The position numbers and the translations under genes are program-made. The notes beneath the pieces are model-generated. The model did no database searches. It worked only from the letters and a program-made list of their open reading frames with translations, and was not told where the DNA came from. DNA of 64,000 bases from CAWGYT01 sp963826795. GTDB lineage: Bacteria > Planctomycetota > Planctomycetia > Pirellulales > Pirellulaceae. The stretch's first letter is position 1, and each line of letters starts with the position of its first letter. The stretch is taken from NCBI GenBank assembly GCA_963826795.1, contig CAWGYT010000015.1, positions 202,670 through 266,669 on the forward strand. The letters run 5' to 3'. Positions 21,201 through 29,842 of the stretch are shown in pieces.

Positions 21201-21519
21201 TCGCGATCCCCGTCGCGGTGGTGCGCACTCCCACGGTCGCCGACTCGCCCCGCAGCGAGATTCGGTTCGAGTTCGGCAGGAGCGACGCCTCGACATTGAA
21301 GTTCCCGACCGAGTTGATGCTGTTGATGATGGTGTTGACGAGTTGGTCCTGATCCATTCCCGAGTTGAAAGGGATCGCGACGCGGCCGGCGGCAAGAGGC
21401 CCACCCGTGCCGTCGTCAAATTCGAAAATCCGGGTCACGCTCGGCGTCTGATTGTCGGTGATCGTGATCTGCTGACCATCCACAAAGGCGTTCCCGTTGA
21501 GCGCCTCGACGACAATCAC
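15247..21519 (-). CDS. C-terminal part (2090 aa) of a giant exported dockerin protein, split by a frameshift
   Basis: This segment has no signal peptide and its ATG overlaps the stop of the 21516-29210 segment. The preceding codons in this frame (DGDTFLLDGNAYEFDTG) continue smoothly from the other segment, so both are one gene broken at an A5 run at 21580-21584. Recognisable parts are repeated modules of the form DGxxF...EFD...IPF with a following helix ending AIN (for example DGQQITITDN and DGETLTLTDG), PPC-like domains (AAGSYYVGVSGYSNLNYDPL), beta-helix-like text (NSANFGVLIDAGPRSGAGNT), an Ig-like domain, and a GEVED domain (DFGDAPAPYPVLL ... GEVEDYEINF). The C terminus holds the dockerin pair DVNADGVVVPLDALLVINEL and DVDGDGYASPRNALLVINQL, followed by a short Asp/Ala-rich tail. 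The reconstructed protein has about 4,654 residues. Confidence 0.9.
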   Translation of the reverse strand: MIVVEALNGNAFVDGQQITITDNQTPSVTRIFEFDDGTGGPLAAGRVAIPFNSGMDQDQLVNTIINSINSVGNFNVEASLLPNSNRISLRGESATVGVRTTATGIAIQGLPGGAASLIPTEENASFADFGLGIANAIPGAGAEGNRINFSNAVVGSFPQLIARGIFQVNPAADGSVTPGFFGVPFEAWDSGADLAGRIAGVINSDTPLNANSNGASIVMQNGAFFVAADDPLRIGGTAPGGNFTGLAMVSGTIYGVTGPDAFGQGGGGLYRILGPRTNNAVADYIETSTDLLTGGRDAFGNPTGQPIEFTSLTPGPDSLEDGRFAEILFGMDAFGNMYAFDLQGRLQPVFMNSQPSVSTGLFNATGFTFSTLDINLWHVTQMRRTDDGHGVELAPDGSRLAENDAANVSLYFGFEDPPNTPGNWGGLLDPGIRNTYDFPGGAQGSITTNTFSLKDYDSSDGPALYFNYFLDTEQAEGDSFPPPFMRDSFRVFISSDDGEWQLLATNNSFRGTGATDDEFDYGPFAVQEVVDGAGWQQVRVDLSPYGGEDELRLRFDFNTAGSLDMGNAFTGGDELRAVDGNLIYDGDTFLLQDGFGFGFGLQAFEFDLGFTLNAADGSGLRDGETLTLTDGVNPPVTLELDLGDGVSDGSIPVPFHNAMSSGEVARALEDAILLGFGKGIEAIDLTREQNDTIPEPARATLSEGYLVAKGTIGDNPVLFGNNTGRDVDMIQMNLVGGQQVDIRVQADNSNLDGLFGSQLRVFNLDGDQLLSSASGSATFFAPGAGTYFVGVSGGGNNTYDPFIQGSGPRGATGDYRLQVRIYGTDSPVTTQLNGARLNLQNVVNVTQSPESRIVVDGAPGSFGFPVYVHPNMSDDEVAFAIREAIATAYGSGDPAGIPGYGDVIRLYGHEVIDPGPLGLSVTGFPLVSPLPGEDPDFDFNGLDGDQFGAFDASTQFDGSTNADFPGFLRGRDNAFEGVYIDDIVIGFAERGTMYTTAPVNDGFTRIPDADLPVDQILTGDYQIEFRPSSFYGVWDPNPLPTLILTEAYDPVDRLANSVSLIAPKGADATDGMTFRVGDGKNTVVLEYDNAALRNGVAPGHVAVVVNTLDSAAQVAKAIQNVINSPQVQSQVDLRAVSREGSSRIDLFGNPVVDTGLVAMNVELGESNDVLADATESQIRVNGPQRFLGTGRIGDNPQIGGGLDVDLIRVELGVGNRLVVDVDSIDIPVDTVLRLFDASGGELLIVDDQPAPGESATREPYFEYTATAAGSYYVGVSGYSNLNYDPLELASGTSGNQGAYVIDIAVGSLREAVQLVVNDDRFGDQNVQRDQGQILIQSNQIRNSANFGVLIDAGPRSGAGNTSHQGPPRLLFEENTQRLAPGVVVKNNVISYNRAGAILYSGDDRPAGQPESSVPFGRIINNTLVGGRPTELTELQENRPLGVGVQVEQNVSPTILNNIVANFTIGISVDATSQSTVVGGNVYQTNTANSNVGLGDFPIVLGPSEALFVNRDEGNFNLAAGSKAIDSSIDSLRDRPALVFVSQPLGVAVSPILAPAMDVTGQLRVDDPSVDTPSGLGSNVFKDRGALDRADFLGPTAALLNPLDNDANGSDLNPTLTVVQTNNSSIRSFDLQLNDGVTETGRQAGTGVANGTVTRDAVRISRDGVQLLEGIDYIFSYDATGRVIRLTPLTGVWEPGRVYVVTLDNSINGIRDLAANRLQPNQTQGTTSFTIAIGGEDQDFGDAPAPYPVLLLNNGANHVIDTGFHLGATIDAEPNGQPSANADGDGSDEDGVTFLDPLVPGKTAQIRIVASESGKIDAWMDFNLDGDWNDPGEKILLSRDVSAGVNLVNVAIPETTPKGVSFARFRLSRDGGLAPTGIALNGEVEDYEINFVDQLPWHNTLIAMDVNADGVVVPLDALLVINELNNRRASDPVTGLLPNPPVAPDLPSTIGFVDVDGDGYASPRNALLVINQLNASAEPEGEPLVALPNDDAPQMSVVAAALAQDGMRQVAEWSSEGSPGWLALGTEDADPVGRSSVIPDELTSVPSVFDGVEFYTVDRDAALDTAFDAALDAALDDLAQDVAQSWRSDEV

Positions 21520-24500
21520 CGAACCCGTATCGAATTCGTAGGCGTTTCCGTCCAGAAGGAACGTGTCCCCGTCGCGAACAAAAATCCCTGCGCCGGATTG
21601 TATTGATAGGTGACTTCCGGTCCCGAATTCAGTTCAAAGTTCAGCAGGTTCCCGGCCCCGTCGTCGATCGAGAACTGCTGACCGTCGACGATCCGTGGCA
21701 CGGTGCCGCCGGAAGCGTTGATCTCGGTGACCTCGGACGTGATCAGCGCCGTGTTGCCCAGCCCGATGGGATCCACCGTCGTGTTCAATTGGCCACGCTC
21801 GCGAATCTGGGTCCCGCCCCCTTGCAGTCGGGCGACGTCCTCACGATCCGCCGGATCCGGCGGCATGATGCTGAACGCCGCTCCGTTGTCGATGTTGAAC
21901 TCGTACAGCAAATTGGTGGTTGGCCCTTGCACACCCAGGGGCGCCAACAGCCCGCGGTTGCCGATCGCAAACCCGCGAATCGCGCTATCCAGCGGTCCGA
22001 AGGTGATTCCCTGGAACAACACCCCGTCATCCGTATCGAGCACGGTCCCGGGGTTCGCGGGATCTTCTTGAAACGTCTGAATTCCGTCGTCACCCGAATT
22101 CGTGCTGAGCGCCTGAGTCGCCAGGCTTTGCGGGTCGATGAGATGATAGTTGCCGATGTTGCCATTGTCCGGATTCTGCTCGGTGACCGAAAAGCCATAG
22201 ATGTTTCCGTCCGGGCGGATCGCGATATCTTCCACGTTGGCGGTGAAGATCCCGACCACATTTTCCAATTCACCGGTGTAAGGATCGATCGTGATCAACC
22301 GAGACTGATCCAGTCCCGAGTCGGTCGTCACGAACATCGTGACGTCGCTCAGGTTAAACGGCGTGTTGCTCGGCCGGGAAACGTAGAGCGAGGGATCGGT
22401 TTGCCCCGGCGCCGGCTGCCGACTTACTCCGCGGGCTCCCTCCAGCGCGACGCCAGCGCCAAAGTCCGTGCTGAAGCGAGCCGTCACGCCGGGCGGGCCA
22501 TTGATCCCGATGGCCGTTTGAATTCGAAACGCCACTTGGGCCGCTGTGTCGCCGGGCACAAAGTCCGGGTCAAACTCCCCGAAGAGACCGTAGAGCAGCC
22601 CGCCAACCGGTCCGCCGTCGAAGGGAATCGGCACATTGAGACCGCGGACGCGACCGTCGTTGTCGAACTCGTATGTCACGGAATTGCCTGCCTGGTCCGT
22701 GACCGTAAACATCTCCCCATCCGAGATTTCATCGCCGTCGGCCGGAACCAGACTGTATTCCTCGGTGAACAGCAGCGGCACCACGGGGTCTTCGGCGATG
22801 TTCGAACCGCCCGAGAATCCGACGCGGTCTTCCGCGATGCGAATCAGTGAGTTGACCGGCTCGCCACGGATTGCGGGATCGTCCAGCGCGTCCACGCGAT
22901 AGGTCTGCGACACAACCGCCATGTAGTACGTGCCTTCCTGCAGCTGGACCGTCCCCAGAAAAGGATCTCGGGATCCACCGCTTCCGGCGGAAAGGTCCGT
23001 GAGCGCATCGCTGCCCGAAGGAGCGAACTGATCGTCCTGGATGCTGGAGTCGAGACTGCTGTAGATCAGCTGTCCGGCGGCGTTGAACAAGTAAATCGAG
23101 GTGTTCGGCCGTCCCAAGCCATCGGTGTAGTCCACATCGATGGTGAAGGGAGCATAAAACGGCAATCCGCCGCGTGACACATCATCCAGGCGGACCTCGA
23201 ACTCATACCAGTCCAGGTCGTCGCGGTCCGAGATCGATCCGACCAGCGTGACGCTCCCTCGGTCGGACGAGAGAATATTGCCCAGGTTCTGTGCGGTGGC
23301 CCGGGTCTGATTGTCACCATCAACCTCGGTCAGCTCTCCCAACAGGGGCGAATGGGCGGGCTGTCCGAGAATCTGAATCCCGTTGACGGCATTCCGGATA
23401 TCGGCGAACTGCACGGTCGAGCCGGGTACCTCGTCCAACTCCTGAAGTCGGATCTGCAACTGATAACCGCCTTGCGTCAAACCACCCGCCACATTGGCCG
23501 CCAGCTCGTCGCTCGAACTGCGGACGCGCACGTGGTACGTGTTCGAGGCCCCGGGTGATCCCGGCAGCGTGAGCCGCATCCCGGCATCGTGCAGATTCGT
23601 CGAATACAAATCCTGGCCCAGGAAGACCGATCGATTCATCGACTGGGCCGGTCCGAATAGAGCTGCCGTTCCCGCCTTTTCGGCTTGCGAGTTGTCCGAG
23701 CGGGCAATCACGACACCGTTGGCGTCGACCAATTCCACGACAGAATCCAGCCAGCTGGAGGTGCGATCGAGATCCAACCAGACCTCGGTACCACCCCGAG
23801 CACGGAAGCTGTAGACATCGACGTCGGACCGATCGTTCAGGTAGCCATGGACCTCGAAGCCGAGTCGCTGATTGTCGTCTCCGGCCTTGGCATTCGGAGC
23901 CAATTCGCCGAGGAACTGAGCCGTGCTCGGCAAGCCGTTGACGCCGGGCAAGCTGGCGTCCGCCGGCTCTCGTTCCGTGGCCACGTCAACGTTTCGGTCG
24001 TGGCTGTACTCGTCCAAGAGCAAACCGCGCCAGTCGCCCGCAAATGACGTCGGGTCGCGTGGGATCAACTGGACAAAGGACGTCATGATCGCGACCCGCG
24101 CCCCGCCGTTGGTATCCCAGGCAAAGGCCGTCGCCGCGTCCGCGGGACCATAAACTCGGCCCAGATCCGGATCGTCGATCGGCAGGAGACTCACCTGGTC
24201 AATATTGCCCGGCACCGAATATCCCGAACCCGGGCCCACAATCGCGGCTCCCAAATCCGCGGCGAGGTCCGACGCCCAGCCGGCGAAGCTCGCGTTTTGA
24301 TAGTCGTCACCGCGATCGAGGATTCCACCATGTCCGAAGCCGATCCGCTCGGCGTCGTCCAACACAAAGGCGCGGAAATCCGTCGTGCCCGGTGTGCCGC
24401 GGCTCAGCAGAATATCGCCGCCGGCGCCGAGGATCGCGGGGTCGAAGAAGTTGACGAGCCGCAGATTTCCCAGCGGATCGTCACTCGAAAAGACAACCTT

Positions 24501-27500
24501 GTTGAAGAGCGTCGGGTTGCCGTTCTCGAAATAGGTCTCGACCCGCCAGCGAATTTCCTGCGGATCGTCCGTTGGCCCGACCACGAAATTGCCCTCGCTG
24601 GCCACCACGTCGTTGGCAATCAGCGTGGGCGGCAGCGTGATCGTGGTCGCGGCGAGGTTGATCGCTCCTCCATCCCGCCCGACGTCCACATAGTTGATGA
24701 ATTGGCCGAAGAAGTTCTGATTCTGCAGCACCGCGTTCTGGGCCTGCACGGTCACTCCGCTCGTGATCACCTGACCGCCGGCGATCGGATCGGCAGAAAA
24801 GGCACCGGGTGAGGTCACGATCACGTCGTTGTCAATCAAGGTGCCGTTGTTGATTTCGGGTCCCGTGGGAAGGCTGTCTCCGGGATCCAAACGGTCTCCG
24901 TTGCCATCGGTATCCGTTTGCACGCGGCCTTGGGGATCGAAACCGGCGCCGATCGAGTCGTCCCGCAAGGAAGTCATCACCACCGGGAAGCCCGGCTGCC
25001 CGACGACCTGCAAACGGCCCCCAATCCGATCGTTGTTATCCAGGGGATTCCCACCGGCCGTCAGTCCCGCGTTCTCGCCATTGAACTTCACGACCAGGCT
25101 GCCTGTGGCGCTGCTTTCCAGCCGCAGGCCTCCGAGGGTGTGGAAGTCGGGCACGATGATTTCTTCGAAGACCACGTGCACCACGTCGGTGTCGTCCCAC
25201 ACACTCTCGTTGTTGATGATCTCGCCCCGAACCACCATCCCATTCAATGCGTTGCCGCCGATGAGGTTGTCGCGAATCAGAGCGCCTTGGTTGTCGCCAT
25301 ACGCCTCGACGCGATCGATACCGCCCGTGGAACGACCGTGATCGACCACCAAGTCGCTGCTGAGCGCCCCCGGATTCGTGTTGAGCGCCGGACCCAAGCC
25401 ATCTCGGATCGTGTTGCCGACAATAATCGGCTGGGCCGCTCGGATAAAAATCGTACCCGGCGCGTTGAAGCCCCGCCCGAATCGCTCGACCGGAGCCTGT
25501 CCCCCGGTCCCGTCGGCGTTTTGGGAGAACGTCGAGTTCGTGATGCGCGCTTCGGCTTGATGAATCTCGATCGCGTTAAAGCCGGTGAAGCTCCCTTCCA
25601 CCGTCGTCACGCCTCCCGCGAACTGGACGTTGGCGTGATCGAGACTCAGCTTGCTCATCGCACTCGCATAAATCCCGCCCCAGTCCCCCGGCCGCGGAAC
25701 CGTACGCCCCGCGTCGCTGCGCGTGTCGAACGTGCCGCCTGCGCCGTAGCGATCATCTCGCAGCGACGTAAAGACGACTTCAAACCCGTCGCGTCCCTCG
25801 GCGATCAGCTGCCCACCAAGCGAAACGTCGAGGTGCGATCCATCCAGTTTGACAATCGTGCCGGGGTCGATGGCAAGCCGCGCGTCGAGGCGTGCCGAGA
25901 GGTCCAGCTGCTGTTCGTCCAGCAACGCGCCACCCGCCAGACTGCCGTTGTCCGTGTAGTTGTTCACCGAGAGCGCCGTTTCGGCAACCAACCGGTAGGG
26001 ACCCTCGCCGGCGCTGGTACTGCGATAGATCCGGCGAGCGACTGCGTCCTGAAACGTCAGAGGCAGATCCCTCAACACGATCGTGCCTTGCACGCCTCGG
26101 CCCAAGACTGACAGCGGCAGCGTGGCGGCGGAGGGCGTTGTTTCGGTTCCGTCCGCCAGAACGAAAGTGAATCGATACGAATAATCGCCGCTGCCCAGCG
26201 AACCGCCCGCCGACGGACTCACGAGGACCGCCGAGATATCCGGGGCCCGCGAGGCATTTTGGATCGGTCCACCTGGCGTCCCCTGGATCACCAAATTCTC
26301 GCTGACGACGTGGACAATGTCCGTGTCGTCCCAACGCCCCGAGACGGTCATTGGGCGGAGGTTGTTTCCGGCCGGCGTCGCGATTCGGATGAAAAGCCCG
26401 TTGAGCGAGTTGTTGGTGAGCGAATTGGCGTGAATGTCGGGACCAACGCGAACGTAATCCGACGTAAACGGCGCGGCCTGATACGACGGGGCGTGAAAAT
26501 TCGTCTCGGCGAAACTGTTCGGGTCGGCCGACATCGCCGCGTCGGCACTCTGCGTGATTCGGTTGAAACTCACCGTCGGCCGGGCTTCGATCATCTGGAT
26601 CGGCGTCACGATCTGTTGGATCGACTCGATCACGACCTCGCCGCCACCATAGCGGAAATCCGCGTGGTTCACATAGTCCAAGAAAATGGCTTCCTCTTCG
26701 TAAACAAACCTTCCCTCGGACAAATCCACATCCTGCCGAAACATCAGGCCGCCCCAATCGCCCGGACTGGGAGTGGTCGGCAAGGGATTGGTATCGGCAC
26801 CCGTCGACTCGTCGTTAATCGACGTAAAGATGACGCGCCGTCCGGGGATTCCGAGCACTTGCAGGGCCGTCGCGCTGCGATCGACGCGCGGCGTCGAACT
26901 ACCGACGCCGACTCGCGCACGGCGCAGCTTGAAAATCGCCCCCGCGTCAACCATCACCGTCACGCCCAACGGGACTTCCAGCGTCGACCCGTCCGCCAGC
27001 GGACGGCTTAATCGATCAAAGCCGATCTCGTAGGCCAGGTTGTCGCCCAACGTGGCAAGATTCTGGTCGGCTCCGCCGTTGCCAACGATTCGGACCACGT
27101 CGCCAGGCCGCGCGGCCGCCAGCGCCAGTTGCACGTTGTTAAAGGGAGCGGCCAAACTGCCCGCTCCGCCTCCCGGTGCCGCCTTGTCGACGATCAACGT
27201 TCGAGTTGGTGCCTGCGCTCGGAACCAGAAGTTGTGCACCCCGCCGGGCAAGCCGTCGGCATCCCCATCCAACGCCGTCCCGGTCGCGTCCACCAAGAAA
27301 TTGTCGACCTCCGGACGGAAATCTAAACGCAGGTCATACCGTCCTTCCGTACGCCCGCCCAGTCCGCTGTCCGACGTCGCCGGATCGTACTGGGAATTGC
27401 CGCTCGCACTGACCCCGACAAAGTACGTGCCCGGTGTCAGCGCAAGTTGAATCGACGAGTCGTTGCTGAAGTAATCGTCGTTGCGGGCGATCAGGATGCG

Positions 27501-29210
27501 ATTGCCCGCGTCGTCCTCGCGGTACAGATTCAGCACCGTATCGAGGAAACTGACGTCCTGCAGACGCTCGGCCATCGTCTCCGCCGTGAACAAGCCCGCG
27601 TCCGCCAGTTCGAAACGGTACATGTCAATGTCACGACCCTCGGGTCGGAACAGATGCTGAGCATGGACGATGTCGTTGTCGCCGGGAAACATCGGCTCCG
27701 GCGTGTAACCCGGGATGAACTGATTGCTGCCCACCGTTCCCGGAGGCAGATCGTCGGCGAACGACGTGCCGAACAGGTAGGTGACCAGCCCCATCGCGGT
27801 ATCGAACCACGAGCCGCCATACGAGTCCTCCAGCAGCTCGGCGGCATCCACGATCGCCGTGGGGACCAAGCCCAGGACCGGATCGACCACGGTGCCCGCG
27901 ATCCCCTCGAACCCGCCCGGACCGTCGCCGGCCGTCGGATCGACCGCACGCATGTCGCCCGTCGCGATGCTATAAAAGCTGATCCCGGCATCCACCAGAT
28001 CCGGCAGCGTCGTCTCGTCGACCTCAAAGAACTGCGCTCCAATGTACTGCCCGTACAGCGCAAAAATTTCGCGAGTTCGCTGCCGTTGCTGCTCAGTAAT
28101 CAAGTTCCGCAAGGGAACGCCCGAAGGCGCGTAGCCGTAGACATCGCGAAACACGAACCCGATCGTGGAAACACCCGGCTCGTCATCCTGCGTCGGAACC
28201 CGCGTTCCGTCAGGAAGAATCCTGTCCGGAATGTGTTGGTTGTCAGATTCCAAGGGCAGATCACGGTGCCCCGGATCGTTGTTACCACCGGGGAAACTGA
28301 GCGGATAAAGGTCGGGGTCCGTGATCTCGGCGCCCACGATCTGGCTGCGCCCGAGCGTCCCTAAATCGACCGACGTCGCGAAACTCGAACCCGCGTCTCC
28401 GGGAAGATTGGCCCGCACCGGTGGCAGCGGAGCGGCTTCGTCCGTCCCGATTCGAAGACGATACGTGCCCGGTCCCGTCGCGAGCTGATCCAGCGGCGCC
28501 GAAAAAGTCAGCACCGCGCGGTCACTCCCGGCGTCATACTGCACCGCGATCGGCCGATGCACCGGTCCATCGTCCGTGTTGGTCGCGGTATCGCCCGTGA
28601 AGATCAGTTGATAGAAACGAGGATCCTGGGCCGCCGCGACGTTCAAATCGTCGTTGTTGAAGTACACCACGATCTGGTTCCGCGCCTGCGTCAATTGGCC
28701 ATTGACACGCGTGATCGGTTGCGGAACCACCGAAATCACCTGCGCCCCCAAATCCAACTCGAATTGCAACGCCTCACCGTACGCGTCAATTCGATACACG
28801 TCGTCCGGCAGCGTTTCCGCGAACCGGACAATCGCCTCGTTCGGGTTGTCGCCCAAGCCGATAAAGCCCGGCCGAATGATCACGTCGCTCGCGTTGCCGA
28901 ACTGTCCGTCGAAACCGCTCCGCGTAATCTGAATGTTCGCGGCCAGCGTGGCCGGATCCAGACCAGGGGGCGTCTCGTCGAAACGAAACGTGAGCTGAGT
29001 CGGAGCACGGTCGAGGACTTGTCCGTCTTCCAACAAGTCGCCGTCATTCGGCTGAATCCCGATCAGCTGCGCCAACAGTTGGCGAGGCTCCAGCGACTCA
29101 AGCTGCAATCCGCGCCGTGGCCGAATCGCCCCCGAACCCATGGAAGATCGTCCCTGGCCCAAACGGCGACGGGCACGCGAAGTGAAGTACCCTGGGGACC
29201 CAAATGCCAT
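21516..29210 (-). CDS. N-terminal part (2564 aa) of the giant exported protein: LEPR-xLL, Ig-like, PPC and beta-helix domains
   Basis: The start at 29210 gives a basic N terminus with the exact motif LESLEPRQLLA near residues 38-48, the export-associated LEPR-xLL signature. A Big_5/SbsA-like Ig domain follows (PTQLTFRFDE; FIGLGDNPNEAIVRFAETLP), then a region around 340-600 and a PPC domain (GTYFVGVSASGNSQYDP). A long right-handed beta-helix-like part comes next (APFNNVQLALAAARPGDVVR; repeated PGDWGGL and VIFTSINDE/VVFTSLRDD strings that mark helix turns). Further PPC domains follow (DVDVYSFRARGGTEVWLDLD; DLDWYEFEVRL), and then the DG-EFD repeats. The last 30 or so residues before the stop (FATGTRSFWTETPTNS) are out-of-frame text; the true frame continues in 15247-21519. 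The N-terminal module set is typical of very large planctomycete surface proteins of unknown function. Confidence 0.9.
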   Translation of the reverse strand: MAFGSPGYFTSRARRRLGQGRSSMGSGAIRPRRGLQLESLEPRQLLAQLIGIQPNDGDLLEDGQVLDRAPTQLTFRFDETPPGLDPATLAANIQITRSGFDGQFGNASDVIIRPGFIGLGDNPNEAIVRFAETLPDDVYRIDAYGEALQFELDLGAQVISVVPQPITRVNGQLTQARNQIVVYFNNDDLNVAAAQDPRFYQLIFTGDTATNTDDGPVHRPIAVQYDAGSDRAVLTFSAPLDQLATGPGTYRLRIGTDEAAPLPPVRANLPGDAGSSFATSVDLGTLGRSQIVGAEITDPDLYPLSFPGGNNDPGHRDLPLESDNQHIPDRILPDGTRVPTQDDEPGVSTIGFVFRDVYGYAPSGVPLRNLITEQQRQRTREIFALYGQYIGAQFFEVDETTLPDLVDAGISFYSIATGDMRAVDPTAGDGPGGFEGIAGTVVDPVLGLVPTAIVDAAELLEDSYGGSWFDTAMGLVTYLFGTSFADDLPPGTVGSNQFIPGYTPEPMFPGDNDIVHAQHLFRPEGRDIDMYRFELADAGLFTAETMAERLQDVSFLDTVLNLYREDDAGNRILIARNDDYFSNDSSIQLALTPGTYFVGVSASGNSQYDPATSDSGLGGRTEGRYDLRLDFRPEVDNFLVDATGTALDGDADGLPGGVHNFWFRAQAPTRTLIVDKAAPGGGAGSLAAPFNNVQLALAAARPGDVVRIVGNGGADQNLATLGDNLAYEIGFDRLSRPLADGSTLEVPLGVTVMVDAGAIFKLRRARVGVGSSTPRVDRSATALQVLGIPGRRVIFTSINDESTGADTNPLPTTPSPGDWGGLMFRQDVDLSEGRFVYEEEAIFLDYVNHADFRYGGGEVVIESIQQIVTPIQMIEARPTVSFNRITQSADAAMSADPNSFAETNFHAPSYQAAPFTSDYVRVGPDIHANSLTNNSLNGLFIRIATPAGNNLRPMTVSGRWDDTDIVHVVSENLVIQGTPGGPIQNASRAPDISAVLVSPSAGGSLGSGDYSYRFTFVLADGTETTPSAATLPLSVLGRGVQGTIVLRDLPLTFQDAVARRIYRSTSAGEGPYRLVAETALSVNNYTDNGSLAGGALLDEQQLDLSARLDARLAIDPGTIVKLDGSHLDVSLGGQLIAEGRDGFEVVFTSLRDDRYGAGGTFDTRSDAGRTVPRPGDWGGIYASAMSKLSLDHANVQFAGGVTTVEGSFTGFNAIEIHQAEARITNSTFSQNADGTGGQAPVERFGRGFNAPGTIFIRAAQPIIVGNTIRDGLGPALNTNPGALSSDLVVDHGRSTGGIDRVEAYGDNQGALIRDNLIGGNALNGMVVRGEIINNESVWDDTDVVHVVFEEIIVPDFHTLGGLRLESSATGSLVVKFNGENAGLTAGGNPLDNNDRIGGRLQVVGQPGFPVVMTSLRDDSIGAGFDPQGRVQTDTDGNGDRLDPGDSLPTGPEINNGTLIDNDVIVTSPGAFSADPIAGGQVITSGVTVQAQNAVLQNQNFFGQFINYVDVGRDGGAINLAATTITLPPTLIANDVVASEGNFVVGPTDDPQEIRWRVETYFENGNPTLFNKVVFSSDDPLGNLRLVNFFDPAILGAGGDILLSRGTPGTTDFRAFVLDDAERIGFGHGGILDRGDDYQNASFAGWASDLAADLGAAIVGPGSGYSVPGNIDQVSLLPIDDPDLGRVYGPADAATAFAWDTNGGARVAIMTSFVQLIPRDPTSFAGDWRGLLLDEYSHDRNVDVATEREPADASLPGVNGLPSTAQFLGELAPNAKAGDDNQRLGFEVHGYLNDRSDVDVYSFRARGGTEVWLDLDRTSSWLDSVVELVDANGVVIARSDNSQAEKAGTAALFGPAQSMNRSVFLGQDLYSTNLHDAGMRLTLPGSPGASNTYHVRVRSSSDELAANVAGGLTQGGYQLQIRLQELDEVPGSTVQFADIRNAVNGIQILGQPAHSPLLGELTEVDGDNQTRATAQNLGNILSSDRGSVTLVGSISDRDDLDWYEFEVRLDDVSRGGLPFYAPFTIDVDYTDGLGRPNTSIYLFNAAGQLIYSSLDSSIQDDQFAPSGSDALTDLSAGSGGSRDPFLGTVQLQEGTYYMAVVSQTYRVDALDDPAIRGEPVNSLIRIAEDRVGFSGGSNIAEDPVVPLLFTEEYSLVPADGDEISDGEMFTVTDQAGNSVTYEFDNDGRVRGLNVPIPFDGGPVGGLLYGLFGEFDPDFVPGDTAAQVAFRIQTAIGINGPPGVTARFSTDFGAGVALEGARGVSRQPAPGQTDPSLYVSRPSNTPFNLSDVTMFVTTDSGLDQSRLITIDPYTGELENVVGIFTANVEDIAIRPDGNIYGFSVTEQNPDNGNIGNYHLIDPQSLATQALSTNSGDDGIQTFQEDPANPGTVLDTDDGVLFQGITFGPLDSAIRGFAIGNRGLLAPLGVQGPTTNLLYEFNIDNGAAFSIMPPDPADREDVARLQGGGTQIRERGQLNTTVDPIGLGNTALITSEVTEINASGGTVPRIVDGQQFSIDDGAGNLLNFELNSGPEVTYQYNPAQGFLFATGTRSFWTETPTNSIRVR

Positions 29211-29842
29211 AACTTGCTACCTCACGTGGAGTTCCGACGAGCGTCGAGAGAAGAAGAAGAAAAGCTGAAATCGCGTGCGGTTTCGGTTCGCCCGAGCAGG
29301 CCGACCAGCAAGGTTGGCGTAACTAGTGTCGCGAACGAGATTTATAACGATTCAGCTGATTATAATTTGGACCCTTCATTTTGCAAGAAACACCCATCTT
29401 ATCCATCCGCTACAAGGGTCTCAACTTGACCCCGACAACTTCTGCGGCCAGCCAGACGGGTGACGTTCATGCGGATCATAACGGACAATCTCACGATAGC
29501 AATTCACGCGCCAATCCCTAAAATCCGCTCGAGAGGGTCGATAAGCAGTTGGAAAACAAGCATTTAGCGAGTGGGGACGAGGATCCGCAGTGCAGTATTA
29601 CGCTGCAGCGGCTGTAGCGAATTGGACGGTAAAACTAAGCAGGTTGAGTGAGAGAGGTGGATCAGGCGGAGAATTCCGAGGATGCGGAAAGTATTTGTTA
29701 TCCGCATTAATCGGCGCCGATAGGTTCTAGCGAACGTACCGGACGGAACGGTTGTACCAGGAGGGGGCAACCGGGTTTCAAATCCGCCGAGATAGCCCCA
29801 GCCAGCTCGAAACGGCTCGCTGCGATGTGGAGAAACGAGAAG
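29211..29842. other. Divergent intergenic region between the giant gene and a BBP7 gene
   Basis: About 630 bases, clearly more AT-rich than the neighbouring genes, separate two divergently transcribed genes. Besides the candidate minus-strand promoter at 29359-29386, nothing definite was seen. No RNA gene or inverted repeat of note was recognised, and no good promoter boxes were found for the plus-strand BBP7 gene. Confidence 0.5.
29359..29386 (-). promoter_or_regulatory. Candidate sigma70-type promoter of the giant exported protein gene
   Basis: On the minus strand a TTGCAA (-35, at 29381-29386) is followed after 16 bases by a perfect TATAAT (-10, at 29359-29364). It lies in an AT-rich patch that stands out from the GC-rich surroundings and would give a leader of about 140 bases before the ATG at 29210. 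The box sequences are seen directly; promoter use is inferred. Confidence 0.4.

Noticed and set aside
21578..21590. Programmed -1 frameshift to make the giant protein
   Set aside because: The site A_TTT_TTG would leave a mismatch in the P site, there is no clear stimulatory structure, and similar homopolymer breaks occur in unrelated genes, so an indel is the simpler explanation.
24918..26111. 397-codon plus-strand frame
   Set aside because: It is opposite the beta-helix part of the giant protein and has no recognisable features.
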